Shown: positions 27,630 to 37,620 of the stretch, in pieces
How positions within the stretch are numbered: position 1 is the stretch's first letter
Layout of the letters: each line of letters opens with the position of its first letter
Source of the DNA: Rhodobacter sp. Har01
Lineage (GTDB): Bacteria; Pseudomonadota; Alphaproteobacteria; Rhodobacterales; Rhodobacteraceae
Assembly (NCBI RefSeq): GCF_020564565.1
Contig: NZ_JAJCTD010000003.1
Coordinates: forward strand, 310,001-374,000
Length of the DNA stretch: 64,000 bases
Direction of reading: 5' to 3'
Translations under genes and position numbers: made by a program
The notes under the pieces: model-generated
Databases searched by the model: none
The model's input: only the letters and a program-made list of their open reading frames with translations
What the model was told of the DNA's origin: nothing

Positions 27630-29666
27630 TCACACAAAGCGGCGCTCCACCTCCTCGTCCCAGTGCCGTTCCAAGACCAGCACCTCGCCCTCCCAGGCGG
27701 TGAGGTGGGCGCGCATCCGAAGGTGGCTTGCCGAGGCCGTCATTTCGGCCTCGGCCCGGGTTTTCACCCGCCATTCCCCGCGCGACAGGCGCTGTTCCCA
27801 GACATGGACCGCCCGCGCACTGAGCGGATCGTCGGGATGGATTTCCCAGCGTTCGCTCATCGTCTCGCCGCTGCACAGGCCATGCGCCAGATTCTCGGCG
27901 TCGCCGAGGTCGTCCTCGACCACCAGCGCCTCGGTCCCCGCGATCAGGTCGCGCTCGATGATCCGCCGGCTCTTGCCGCTGCGGATCACCCGATGCTTCC
28001 AGGGCGCAGCATGCTCCGCCGGCGGCGGCACCCATTCGGCCGCATCGGCGCCCCGCTGCACCGGCAAGGTCAGGCGCCCTGCCGTCACCGTCAGGCACCC
28101 GGCTTCCGGCGAGGGCCAGACGAAGGGCCAATAGCTGTTCGACAGCGCCAGCCGCAGCCGATGCCCCGCCGCCAGCCGATAGCCCATCTGGTCCAGCTTG
28201 AAAGCGACCTCGACCGCCTGCCCCGGCACCATCGGCGCGGGCTGCGCCATGCCGCCGCGATGGCACAGGTTCAGCATGCCATGCGCGATCCGCACACTCG
28301 CCCCGTCCGGCGCCACATCGCAGAGCCGCGCCACCACAAAGCCCAACGGCCGGTCCGAGGCCAGCCGCAGCCGCAGTTCCGCCGCCCCCAGCAATTGCAG
28401 GTCCTCGGCCAGAACCGGCCCGTCGAAACAGACCGACAGCGCATCGTCTGCCGCCTGGTTGCCCGGCATTTCTGCGTTCAGCCCCATCGGAAAGAACTCG
28501 CCCGCCGCCAACCCCAGATGCTGCGGCGTGGCCACGCTCACCGAAAACGCGCCCGCCCCTACATCTTGGCCCAAATACCCCGCGGGGGGTCCGGGGGGCG
28601 CGAAGCCCCCCGGCGCCGCCAGATGCCAGACCTGCGGCACGACGCGCAGCGACGGCCAGGCGCCCTCGGCCACCCAATGCCCCGCGCGGTGCACCGCGCT
28701 GGCGTCCGGCGGCCGGGAATGCAGGATGTAGGCGCGATAGGCCGGGTCAGCCTCGGCGCCATTCTCGATGCCCTTCAGCCAGCGATCCCACCAGCGGATC
28801 GCCATCTGCAGGAAGCCCACCTGCGGCCCCGGCACGGCGGTCTGCGGATACTGGTGCACCCAAGGGCCCACCACGCCCTTCACCGGCGCCGGTGCCCCTG
28901 CCACCATCGCCGCCACAGTGTTCATGTAGCCGTCCGCCCAGCCGCCCCAGACCATCGCCGGCACCCGGTTGCGCGCCCAGTTCTCGCAGACCGAGCCATG
29001 CGCCCAATAGCTGTCGCGCGCCTGGTGCCCCGCCCAGAGCGGCGCCAGCCAGGGCTCGGCCTCCAGCCGCTGCAACCACGTCTCACGCCAGTCCGGCCGC
29101 AACACCGGGTCCGGCGGACGGCTGGAATAGGACAGCATCACCGCCCCCCAGCCGAAGTTCTCGCCCAGAAGGCAGCCGCCCTTGAAGTGGATGTCGTCGG
29201 CAAAGCGGTCGCTGGTCGAGCAGACCGACACCACCGCCTTCAACGCCGGATGGCCGTTCCAGGCCGCCTGCAGGCAGTTGAACCCGCCCCAGCTTTTCCC
29301 CATCATTCCGACCGCGCCGGAACACCAGGGCTGCCGCGACAGCCAGTCGATCACCGACAGCGCGTCGTCCATCTCCTGCTGGCCATACTCGTCCAGCATC
29401 AGCCCGCCGCTGTCGCCATTGCCGCGCATGTCCACCCGCACGGCCGCATAGCCATGCCCGGCAAAATAGGGATGCATCCTTTCATCGCGCGGCAAGGTCC
29501 CGTCGCGCTTGCGGTAGGGGATGTATTCCAGCACCGCCGGAACCGGTCGCACCGCTGCATCCGCAGGCAGCCAGACCCGCGCCGACAGCCGCACGCCATC
29601 GGGCATCACGATCCCCATGTCCTCGTGCTCGACAACGCGACATGGGAAATCAGTGCGGATGGTCAT
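27630..29666 (-). CDS. CocE/NonD-family hydrolase (X-Pro-peptidase/acyl-ester hydrolase type)
   Basis: A 678-residue serine hydrolase. ATG 29666 is chosen for the AGAGGAG site six bases upstream. The N-terminal alpha/beta-hydrolase domain has RVDMRGNGDSGG and nucleophile elbow GKSWGGFNC (near residue 150), a helical cap, and a probable catalytic His in GPWVHQYP. Residues from about 430 form the C-terminal jelly-roll domain of CocE enzymes. A linker near residues 350-370 (APGGFAPPGPPAGYLGQD) is encoded by a piece of an intergenic repeat. No signal peptide is seen, so it is cytosolic. It is first in the operon with the family 5 ABC importer and probably hydrolyses an ester or amide bond in the imported substrate. 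Confidence 0.88.
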   Translation of the reverse strand: MTIRTDFPCRVVEHEDMGIVMPDGVRLSARVWLPADAAVRPVPAVLEYIPYRKRDGTLPRDERMHPYFAGHGYAAVRVDMRGNGDSGGLMLDEYGQQEMDDALSVIDWLSRQPWCSGAVGMMGKSWGGFNCLQAAWNGHPALKAVVSVCSTSDRFADDIHFKGGCLLGENFGWGAVMLSYSSRPPDPVLRPDWRETWLQRLEAEPWLAPLWAGHQARDSYWAHGSVCENWARNRVPAMVWGGWADGYMNTVAAMVAGAPAPVKGVVGPWVHQYPQTAVPGPQVGFLQMAIRWWDRWLKGIENGAEADPAYRAYILHSRPPDASAVHRAGHWVAEGAWPSLRVVPQVWHLAAPGGFAPPGPPAGYLGQDVGAGAFSVSVATPQHLGLAAGEFFPMGLNAEMPGNQAADDALSVCFDGPVLAEDLQLLGAAELRLRLASDRPLGFVVARLCDVAPDGASVRIAHGMLNLCHRGGMAQPAPMVPGQAVEVAFKLDQMGYRLAAGHRLRLALSNSYWPFVWPSPEAGCLTVTAGRLTLPVQRGADAAEWVPPPAEHAAPWKHRVIRSGKSRRIIERDLIAGTEALVVEDDLGDAENLAHGLCSGETMSERWEIHPDDPLSARAVHVWEQRLSRGEWRVKTRAEAEMTASASHLRMRAHLTAWEGEVLVLERHWDEEVERRFV
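28558..28618. repeat. Intergenic-type palindromic element inside a coding sequence
   Basis: The plus-strand run CATCTTGGCCCAAATACCCC is one arm of the AT-tipped repeat seen at 62929-62981. It is followed by the GGTCCGGGGGGC..GCCCCCC hairpin that accompanies those repeats elsewhere. Here it is in frame within the CocE/NonD gene, between the hydrolase and jelly-roll domains. Confidence 0.65.
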
Positions 29667-29929
29667 CGGTGGCTCCTCTGCCGCCATCTGACCCCGCAGC
29701 GCGGTCCGCTCCGCGCCCGAACCCGCCGCCGCATCGCCGGAAAACGACAAAACCGGGGCCGACCGGAGCGTGTTCCTGCCTTGGTCAAGGCAGGCCCCGC
29801 TCATGGGGCGACGTTTGTCCGGCCGGTGGTCTTCACCAGATCGCCGGTCCCGCAGTCCTCAAGCTTCGCCATCGTCGAATCCTTCGAAAGCCGGATCGAG
29901 ACACAGGCGGTCCTGCCGGTGACACGGGA

Positions 29930-30312
29930 TCAGGCGTCGCCGGCACAGAGCGCACCCGTCCGGGTGATGCCGATGCCGTCACCGGCAATGGCCGGCAAGG
30001 CCATCCAGCGCCGCACCCTCACGGCGACGCCCGTGGCCCGGTCGGTGATGGTCACGGGTTCGGTGATCGCCATTGGGTCCGGAATCTCCCGGGCGCTGCT
30101 GTCGTTTCCCCGGTGTGCAGCACCGTGCCCCAGGGCGTGATGCGCATGCCGCCGCAGGAAGACGTGCCACGGACGATGGTCTCGACCAAGCGTTTCGCCA
30201 GCAAAATGCGCTGCACGCAGGGGTACAGCCTGCCCGCCGCGACACCGGCGCGACAGGGCAATTGCGCCGGGAAGACTGCCGGGCTTCGGTTTCCGGCGGA
30301 GAAGAGTCCCAA
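29930..30312 (-). pseudogene. Possible remnant of a DUF839/PhoX-like gene
   Basis: Minus-strand frames give RILLAKRLVETIVRGTSSCG, GGMRITPWGTVLHTGE and then, after a one-base frameshift in the GAAAC run near 30107, EIPDPMAITEPVTITDRATG and MALPAIAGDGIGITRTGALC before a stop at 29930. The TPWGT-E pattern followed by DP and DRATG resembles DUF839 (PhoX-like) proteins from memory. There is no convincing start. The rest of the 29667-30374 gap shows no gene. This could be chance open frame in GC-rich DNA. Confidence 0.35.
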
Positions 30313-30374
30313 GCGGGCTACCGGTGCCGCATCTGCACCCCTATGCTGGCGCGGCCTACGGTGAGGACCCCTGC

Positions 30375-31880
30375 ATGACCACCCGCCCCAACATCCTGAT
30401 CCTGATGGTCGACCAGTTGAACGGAACGCTGTTCCCCGACGGGCCCGCGCCGTTCCTGCATGCGCCCAATCTGGCGCGGCTTGCCGCGCGGTCGGCCCGG
30501 TTCGCCAATACCTACACGGCCTCGCCGCTCTGCGCGCCCGCCCGTGCGTCGTTCATGTCGGGCCAGTTGCCGCGCCGCACCCGGGTCTACGACAACGCGG
30601 CCGAGTTCGCCTCTGACATCCCCACCTTCGCCCACCACCTGCGGAGGGCGGGCTATCAGACCGCGCTGTCGGGCAAGATGCACTTCGTCGGCCCCGACCA
30701 GATGCACGGGTTCGAGCAGCGCCTGACCACCGACATCTACCCCGCCGATTTCGGCTGGACCCCGGACTACCGCAAGCCGGGAGAACGGATCGACTGGTGG
30801 TATCACAACCTCGGCTCGGTCACCGGCGCCGGGGTGGCCGAGATCACCAACCAGTACGAATACGACGACGACGTCGCCTTCCAGGCGGTGCAGAAGCTGT
30901 ATGACCTGTCGCGCGGGGCCGATGCGCGCCCTTGGTGCCTGTCCGTCAGCTTCACCCACCCGCATGACCCCTTCGTCGCCCGCCGCCGCTACTGGGACCT
31001 CTACGAAGGTGCCGCCGAGCTGGAACCGCCCGCGGCCATTCCCTATGACCAGATGGACCCGCATTCCCAGCGCTTGCTCGATGCCTGCGACTGGCGCGCC
31101 TTCGACATCACCGCCGACCAGATCCGCCGCGCCCGCCAGGGTTATTTCGCCAATATCTCCTATATCGACGACAAGATCGGCGAAATCCTCACCACGCTCG
31201 AGACGACCCGGCAAGAAGCCGTCGTGGTGTTCCTGTCGGACCACGGCGAGATGCTGGGCGAGCGCGGGCTGTGGTTCAAGATGAACTTCTTCGAAGGCTC
31301 GGCCCGGGTGCCGCTGATGATCGCCGCCCCCGGGCTGGCGCCGGGCCTGGTGGAAACCCCGGTCTCGACCATCGACCTGACGCCGACCCTCGCCGCGCTG
31401 GCCGGCGTGGACCTCGGCGAGGTGATGCCCTGGACCGACGGGGTGAACCTGGTGCCAGTGGCCGCAGGGGCGGCGCGCGGCCCGGTGCCGATGGAATACG
31501 CCGCTGAAGGCTCGATCACCCCGATGGTGGCCCTGCGCGAGGGGGCCTGGAAATACATCCGCTGCCCGGCCGACCCGGAGATGCTGTTCGACGTGGCGAA
31601 CGACCCAGAGGAACGCGCGAACCTTGCCTCCGACCCGCGTGCAGCGGCGGTGCTGGCGCATTTCCAGGCCCTCGCCGAGGCCCGCTGGGACATTCCCCGC
31701 TACGATGCCGAGATCCGCGAAAGCCAGGCCCGGCGCTGGGTGGTCTATCAGGCGCTGCGCAACGGCGCCTATTTCCCCTGGGATTACCAGCCGCTGCGCG
31801 CGGCATCCGAGCGCTACATGCGCAACCACATGGACCTGAACGTGCTGGAGGAGTCCAAGCGCTTCCCCCGCGGCGAATGA
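30375..31880 (+). CDS. betC: Choline sulfatase
   Basis: Hydrolyses choline-O-sulfate to choline and sulfate in the cytosol; 501 aa from ATG 30375. The sulfatase signature LCAPARASFMSG carries the cysteine that is converted to formylglycine. Choline-sulfatase-specific stretches are present: SGKMHFVGPDQMHGFE, TTDIYPADFGWTPDYRKPG, ERIDWWYHNLGSVTGAG and LSDHGEMLGERGLWFKM. The C-terminal tail NHMDLNVLEESKRFPRGE is also characteristic. The usual partners betI, betB, betA and a choline transporter are not adjacent, though a choline-kinase-like gene lies 1.7 kb away. Confidence 0.95.
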   Translation: MTTRPNILILMVDQLNGTLFPDGPAPFLHAPNLARLAARSARFANTYTASPLCAPARASFMSGQLPRRTRVYDNAAEFASDIPTFAHHLRRAGYQTALSGKMHFVGPDQMHGFEQRLTTDIYPADFGWTPDYRKPGERIDWWYHNLGSVTGAGVAEITNQYEYDDDVAFQAVQKLYDLSRGADARPWCLSVSFTHPHDPFVARRRYWDLYEGAAELEPPAAIPYDQMDPHSQRLLDACDWRAFDITADQIRRARQGYFANISYIDDKIGEILTTLETTRQEAVVVFLSDHGEMLGERGLWFKMNFFEGSARVPLMIAAPGLAPGLVETPVSTIDLTPTLAALAGVDLGEVMPWTDGVNLVPVAAGAARGPVPMEYAAEGSITPMVALREGAWKYIRCPADPEMLFDVANDPEERANLASDPRAAAVLAHFQALAEARWDIPRYDAEIRESQARRWVVYQALRNGAYFPWDYQPLRAASERYMRNHMDLNVLEESKRFPRGE

Positions 31881-32183
31881 CGGTGATCCGGCAGAGCGGC
31901 GCAAGCGCCGCACGCCCTTTGTCTTGTCGTCGCCTTCGCTCCTCCTCGGGCAGATTGGGGGGCCAGCCCCCCAAACCCCCCGGGATATTTGAGGACAGAT
32001 GAATGACAGCAGATTTCATCTGTCTTCAAATATCCCCCGCGGAGCGCCACGGCCGATGCCGGGAGAGCCGCCGGATGTGAAGCGTCACGTTGATGCCGGG
32101 CGGCCGAGCCGGTTGCGCGCTTGCGCGCAGAGGCGAGAGGAAAGATGTGCGGCGCTTGCGCCGCTCTGCTGGATCACCCCCGG
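31881..32183. repeat. Composite palindromic 3'-end element between betC and the SRAP gene
   Basis: Three parts fill the gap. At 31881-31945 is a GC-rich block with hairpin GCGGCGC-AA-GCGCCGC. At 31982-32036 is the AT-tipped inverted repeat with 22-base arms (GGGATATTTGAGGACAGATG.. and its complement, one mismatch). At 32093-32175 is a second GC-rich block starting GATGCCGGGCGGCCGAGCC that contains the inverted form of the first. The whole is roughly symmetrical and lies between convergent genes, so it probably terminates both. No gene is seen. Confidence 0.75.
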
Positions 32184-32840
32184 TCAGGCGGCGAGCGATT
32201 TGATCAGGTCGGGCCCCAAGGCGCGGTTCGAGTTCACCCGCTTGTCTACCCTGTAGGGCGGGTGCAGCACGCCCTTTGCGGTGGGTTTCATCAGCAGCGC
32301 CGCTCCCTTGCCCGCCTCGCCCAGCCACAGGGGCCAGTCTGCCGCCTCAAGGATCACCGGTTCGCGGTGGTGCAGTCCGGCCATGCCCTCGCCGGCCTCG
32401 GTCGAGACGATGGCCAGGGTGTCGATGTCCTGCCAGCGCTGCCAGACGCCGGCCAGTGCCATCGGCTCCCCGTCCGCACGGGTGAAGTACCAGGGCAGGC
32501 GTTCGCCCTGTGGCCCCTCGCTCCATTCGTAAAAGCCGCTTGCCGGGACCAGGCAGCGGCGCGACCGGATCGCCTCGCGGAAGGCGGGTTTGGTGGCCAC
32601 CGTTTCGGCGCGGGCGTTGATGATCAGCGGCCCGTCGGTGGGGGTCTTGTACCAGGCCGGCAGAAAGCCCCAGCGCATTGCCCGCAGTCGGCGCTGGCCG
32701 GCGTCCGAGGTGACCGTGGCGATGGGGGTCGTCGGGCAGACGTTGTAGTTCGGCACCGGAGGCAGGTCGTTCCCCGGCACCGCGCCGAACAGCGCTGCCA
32801 GCGCCTCGTTTGGGTGGGTGATGGTGAAGCGGCCGCACAT
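32184..32840 (-). CDS. SOS-response-associated peptidase (SRAP/HMCES-YedK family)
   Basis: A 218-residue DNA-protein cross-link protein that covalently shields abasic sites in single-stranded DNA. Cys2 follows the initiator methionine (MCGRFTIT) and becomes the thiazolidine-forming residue. Other family residues are visible: PNYNVCPTT, MRWGFLPAW, INARAETVATKPAFRE, RCLVPASGFYEW (catalytic Glu) and MAGLHHREPVIL (His). The start at 32840 overlaps the upstream methyltransferase stop (TGATG), so the two are co-transcribed. Confidence 0.95.
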   Translation of the reverse strand: MCGRFTITHPNEALAALFGAVPGNDLPPVPNYNVCPTTPIATVTSDAGQRRLRAMRWGFLPAWYKTPTDGPLIINARAETVATKPAFREAIRSRRCLVPASGFYEWSEGPQGERLPWYFTRADGEPMALAGVWQRWQDIDTLAIVSTEAGEGMAGLHHREPVILEAADWPLWLGEAGKGAALLMKPTAKGVLHPPYRVDKRVNSNRALGPDLIKSLAA

Positions 32841-33454
32841 CAGCGGACGCGCAGGGCCACGGCGCGGCTGGGGGTCGTGGCGGGGTCGCCGGGCATCGAG
32901 ACGTAAGGCTCGGACACCTCCAGCCGATCCACCGGCAGGGCCTTCAGCGCTTCGGCAAAGCCGCCGTCCCAGAGCGTGCCCTTGACCGTCAGCACGATCA
33001 CCCCGCCGGGCCTGGTGATGCGCACCAGTTCCGGCAGCGCCTCGGCGCCGACATGGCCGGTGGTGAAGACGCCGGTCGAGATCACCGCGGCGAAGCGGGC
33101 ATCGGGGAAGTCGAGCGGTTCGCCCAGCACCGCGCGCGACAGACGGGCGTAAGCGCCCTTGCGGGCAGCGACCTTCAGCATGCCTTCGGAAATGTCCACG
33201 CCCCAGACCTCGGGCCAGCCAAGGATGCCGAACCACGGGCCCGCCAGCCCGGTGCCGACGCCGGCATCCAGGATCGGGCCCTCGCCACGCGGCAGGTGAC
33301 GCGCCAGCAGCGCCAGACCGATCGAGGGGTGGCGGTAGCCCGCCTTCGCCATCTCGGCGTCATAACCCTCGGCCCAGGCGTCATAGGCCGCCGCCACCTC
33401 CTGTGGTGCCTTGGCGTCGTAGACTGCGCCCAGGTGTCCGCCGTGTTCAGCCAT
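32840..33454 (-). CDS. Class I SAM-dependent methyltransferase
   Basis: A 204-residue methyltransferase with the SAM-binding motif ILDAGVGTGLAG (about residue 60) and a post-motif acidic residue in VWGVDISEGML. The start at 33454 has an AAGGGGG site; a longer open frame reaches 33766 over the divergent kinase gene. The substrate is unknown. It resembles the Williams-Beuren-type small-molecule methyltransferases. It is coupled to the SRAP gene downstream. Confidence 0.88.
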   Translation of the reverse strand: MAEHGGHLGAVYDAKAPQEVAAAYDAWAEGYDAEMAKAGYRHPSIGLALLARHLPRGEGPILDAGVGTGLAGPWFGILGWPEVWGVDISEGMLKVAARKGAYARLSRAVLGEPLDFPDARFAAVISTGVFTTGHVGAEALPELVRITRPGGVIVLTVKGTLWDGGFAEALKALPVDRLEVSEPYVSMPGDPATTPSRAVALRVR

Positions 33455-33538
33455 GCCGTGCCCCCTTGCTGCCCGGCGCAGAATAGCCAAGGCTGCGGAA
33501 ATGTATAACCTTTCCCGCGCATCCACAGGAGGCCCCGC

Positions 33539-34441
<903 letters not shown>

Positions 34442-34453
34442 TCTGGCTGGACC

Positions 34454-34538
34454 CCGATCTTTCGTCGAAAGATCGGACCCGCAAAGACCAAATGTGGGGC
34501 GATGCAGTCCAAGCCCCGATTTTTCGTCGAAAAATCGG
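34454..34538. repeat. Two 23-base hairpins of one family
   Basis: CCGATCTTTCG-T-CGAAAGATCGG (34454-34476) and CCGATTTTTCG-T-CGAAAAATCGG (34516-34538) are 40 bases apart between convergent genes. They share the CGATTTTYCG/CGRAAATCG stem with hairpin 2 of the double-hairpin repeats and appear to be relatives. Confidence 0.8.
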
Positions 34539-34547
34539 CCTCCCGTC

Positions 34548-36056
34548 CTAGCCTCCCAGCTTCTTGATCCGGCCGTCCAGCACCACGGTCACAGTGCCAA
34601 GCTTCTCGACATAGGCCATCACGTCGTTCGCGACGAGGTGCCCGGTCGGGCCGTCGGTGACCACCCGGCCGCCGCCCAGCGCCGAATACCCATCGCCACC
34701 GCCCAGGATGTAATCGTTCACGGCGACGGTGTAGAGCTTGTCGGCCTCAAGCGGCGCGCCGCCGACCATCACTTCGCTGACCCGTGACCCGGCTTCGGCC
34801 GAGGCGTCGAAGGCGAAGCTCAGGCCCGAGACTTGCGGGAAGCGTCCGGCGCCCTTTTCCACCTGGCTGACGCCATTCTCCAGCGCCAGCAGTACCTGCG
34901 ACCCCGGCAGTTCGGTCACCACGGTGACGTTGCCGAACGGCAGTTCGGTCAGGATGTCGCGCCGGGTCAGCTTGGCGCCGGCGTCATAGGTCTTGTCGCC
35001 GCGAATGCCGCCGCCGTTCATGAGCGCGATGTCGGCCCCGGTCTCGGCCCGCATCGCATCGGCGATCAGGTTGCCCATGGTGGCCTCTTCGGCCCGGACC
35101 ACGTTGCGGCGGCTGTCCAGCCCTGCGCCAAGGGTTGCGATCTCCTGGTTCAGCGTCTGGTCCATCGAGGCCCGCAGCGCATCGGCCATCGCCTGCGTTT
35201 CCGGGTCGGGTGTCACCGTCGCGGTGTCGATGAAGCGGAAGGAGGGGGTCCAGGAGACCTCGCGTTTGCCATCCTCTTCCGACACCTCGACGGTCAGGTC
35301 GATGGGTGTCAGAAGCTGCGCGTCCACGCTGGTCTCGACATAGGCCGTCACCCCGTCATAGGCGGTGGCGTAGGAATGGTCATCGCCCGACAGCACCACG
35401 TCGAAGACGTGGGAGGCAATCAGCGCGCGGTCGTTTTCCATGTTGGTCTGGACCACGCCGACCACGATGTCGGCGCCCTCGTCGCGGGCCTTCTTCGCGG
35501 CCTCGATGGCGGTATCGACCGTCGGCAGGAACTTGAGGCTGCCGGTGGAACTGACCTCGGGCGAGGTATCCTGCGCCACCGGAATCAGCGCCACCTTCAA
35601 CCCGCCAACCTCTTTCACCATCACGCCGCCCAGGCCCTCGATGGCGCTGCCGTCATCCTTGGTGATGTTGATCGCAGCCCAAGGGTACTTCGACGCCTTC
35701 ATCTTCTCAAAGAAATTCTCCGGCCCGAAGTCGAATTCGTGGTTGCCCGGCACGGCCAGGTCAAACGGCACCAGATTGGTGAAATCCACCGTGTTCTGGC
35801 CCTGATCGAACCCCGAGGCCAGCGATGGCGAGAGCATATCGCCGTTGAAGAGATACAGGGTGTTGGGGTTCGCAGCGCGTTCGGCCCGTGCCACTGCGTT
35901 CAGACGCGCAAACCCGCCGCGGCCGTCCTCCTCTTCGAAATTGTAGACGTCGCCCACGCCCAGAAGCGTCAGCTTCACGGTTTCGGCGGCAAGAGGGGCG
36001 GCAAGGCAGGTGGTGCCCAGGATGGCGGCCCAAAGGCCACGGGAAATCATCGTCAT
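34548..36056 (-). CDS. Periplasmic 5'-nucleotidase / bifunctional metallophosphoesterase
   Basis: A 502-residue exported enzyme with a Sec signal peptide ending near LAAPLAAE. The N-terminal calcineurin-like domain has LTLLGVGDVYNF (first metal Asp; the usual DxH is VGD-V-Y here), NGDMLSP, GNHEFDFGPENF and SGDDHSYA. The C-terminal 5'-nucleotidase domain has NLIADAMRAETGADIALMNG and VAVNDYILGGGDGY. It dephosphorylates extracellular nucleotides in related organisms. AGGAG precedes ATG 36056. The loss of the DxH histidine and of the usual second His in the SGDDHSYA motif (normally SGHxH) is worth noting. Confidence 0.88.
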   Translation of the reverse strand: MTMISRGLWAAILGTTCLAAPLAAETVKLTLLGVGDVYNFEEEDGRGGFARLNAVARAERAANPNTLYLFNGDMLSPSLASGFDQGQNTVDFTNLVPFDLAVPGNHEFDFGPENFFEKMKASKYPWAAINITKDDGSAIEGLGGVMVKEVGGLKVALIPVAQDTSPEVSSTGSLKFLPTVDTAIEAAKKARDEGADIVVGVVQTNMENDRALIASHVFDVVLSGDDHSYATAYDGVTAYVETSVDAQLLTPIDLTVEVSEEDGKREVSWTPSFRFIDTATVTPDPETQAMADALRASMDQTLNQEIATLGAGLDSRRNVVRAEEATMGNLIADAMRAETGADIALMNGGGIRGDKTYDAGAKLTRRDILTELPFGNVTVVTELPGSQVLLALENGVSQVEKGAGRFPQVSGLSFAFDASAEAGSRVSEVMVGGAPLEADKLYTVAVNDYILGGGDGYSALGGGRVVTDGPTGHLVANDVMAYVEKLGTVTVVLDGRIKKLGG

Positions 36057-36197
36057 GGCGATTCTCCTGTTGGTTTATGCAGTGACTATCCTGCCACTGT
36101 GGGATGCGCGGCCAGACCTGTCAAAGCCTGCGGTGGTCCAACCCACCGCTCAACCCGCCACATTGACCTTGGGGCCGTCCCGGGGCAAAAGCCGGCC

Positions 36198-36536
36198 ATG
36201 CTGATCTACAAGATCTTCCGCCGGCCCGAATGGGATGCCTTCCGCGCCGCCGGCGAAACCGCCGGTGCCCCGGTCGATGTCGCCGATGGCTACATCCACT
36301 TTTCCACCGCGGCCCAGGTGGCCGAAACGGCGTCGAAGTGGTTCGGCCTGGAAAGCGACCTGGTGCTGGTGGCGTTCGAGTCCGACACGCTTGGCCCGGC
36401 GCTGAAGTGGGAACCCTCGCGCGGCGGCGCGCTGTTCCCGCACCTTTACCGGCCCCTGCGCCTGGCCGAAGTGGTCTGGGACAAGTCGCTGCCCTTGGGC
36501 GCGGCGGGGCACATCTTTCCGGAGGGCGTCTGGTGA
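36198..36536 (+). CDS. DUF952 protein
   Basis: A 112-residue cytosolic protein of unknown function, recognisable by [31 protein letters not shown], and the C-terminal [13 protein letters not shown]. The fold is reported to resemble ADP-ribosyltransferase-like domains, but I cite this from memory only. Its TGA overlaps the GTG start of pyrD (GTGA), so it is translated together with pyrD, a common arrangement in Rhodobacteraceae. Confidence 0.88.
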   Translation: MLIYKIFRRPEWDAFRAAGETAGAPVDVADGYIHFSTAAQVAETASKWFGLESDLVLVAFESDTLGPALKWEPSRGGALFPHLYRPLRLAEVVWDKSLPLGAAGHIFPEGVW

Positions 36537-37594
36537 GACTCGCGGAACGTGTTGGTCTGGCGTGGTTTTCCCGGATGGAGCCCGAGCGGGCGCACCGCAT
36601 GGGCCTTCTGGCGGTGCAGATCGGCTTTGCGCCACAGCCCGGGCCGGTCGCCTCGGGCCGGCTGGCGTGCGACCTGGCAGGGATGCCGCTGTTGAACCCG
36701 GTCGGGCTGGCGGCTGGATTCGACAAGAACGCCACCGCGGTCGACGCGCTGTCGAAAAGCGGCTTCGGGTTCCTTGAGGTGGGCGCTGCAACGCCGTTGC
36801 CGCAGCCGGGCAACCCCGCGCCGCGGCTGTTCCGGCTGGCCGAGGACCGGGCGGTGATCAACCGCTTCGGTTTCAACAACGAAGGCGCCGAGGTCGTTGC
36901 CGGCCGCCTTGCCCGGCGCAAGGAAAGCCGGGTGCCGGTGGGGCTGAACCTGGGCGCCAACAAGGATAGCGCCGACCGCGCCGGCGATTTCGCGCGCGTC
37001 TTGGCAACCTGCGGCCCCCATTGCGACTTTGCCACGGTCAACGTGTCCAGCCCCAACACCGAACGCTTGCGCGAGTTGCAGGGCGTGGCCGCCCTGACCG
37101 CGCTGCTTGAGCGCGTCATGGAAGCCCGTGCCGGATTGCCCAAAGCCATCCCGGTGTTCCTGAAGGTCGCCCCCGACCTGAACGACGACGAACTGTCTGG
37201 CATCGCCGAGGTCGCGCTGGCGTCCGGCCTGGCGGGGATCATCGCCACCAACACCACGCTGTCGCGCGAAGGCCTGAAAAGCGCATCGCAGGCAGAGGCG
37301 GGCGGCCTTTCCGGCGCGCCCCTGTTCGAGAAGTCCACCCGTGTGCTGGCCCGGCTGTCGCAACTGACCGAAGGCCGCCTGCAGCTGGTCGGCGTCGGCG
37401 GCATCTCCTCGCCACAGGACGCCTATGCCAAGATCAAGGCCGGTGCTTCAGCGGTGCAGCTTTACACCGCGCTGGTCTACCAGGGCATCAGCCTGGCCCC
37501 GCGCATCGCCTGGGGCCTTGAGGCGCTGCTGCGCCGCGACAAGCACGCCAATGTCGCCAGCGCCATCGGCACCGACCGCACGCGCTGGCTTTGA
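36533..37594 (+). CDS. pyrD: Dihydroorotate dehydrogenase (quinone), class 2
   Basis: Membrane-associated pyrimidine synthesis enzyme that oxidises dihydroorotate with ubiquinone; 353 aa from GTG 36533, with GGAGG seven bases upstream. The amphipathic N-terminus ([19 protein letters not shown]) is the membrane and quinone-tunnel region of class 2. FMN and catalytic motifs are present: [58 protein letters not shown] and [11 protein letters not shown]. Confidence 0.96.
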   Translation: MRLAERVGLAWFSRMEPERAHRMGLLAVQIGFAPQPGPVASGRLACDLAGMPLLNPVGLAAGFDKNATAVDALSKSGFGFLEVGAATPLPQPGNPAPRLFRLAEDRAVINRFGFNNEGAEVVAGRLARRKESRVPVGLNLGANKDSADRAGDFARVLATCGPHCDFATVNVSSPNTERLRELQGVAALTALLERVMEARAGLPKAIPVFLKVAPDLNDDELSGIAEVALASGLAGIIATNTTLSREGLKSASQAEAGGLSGAPLFEKSTRVLARLSQLTEGRLQLVGVGGISSPQDAYAKIKAGASAVQLYTALVYQGISLAPRIAWGLEALLRRDKHANVASAIGTDRTRWL

Positions 37595-37620
37595 GCGGGC
37601 AAGAGCAAGAGCCTCCGGCG

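Noticed and set aside
27663..30140. 825-codon plus-strand frame opposite the CocE hydrolase
   Set aside because: Its composition is typical of antisense translation, and the minus-strand gene is well supported.
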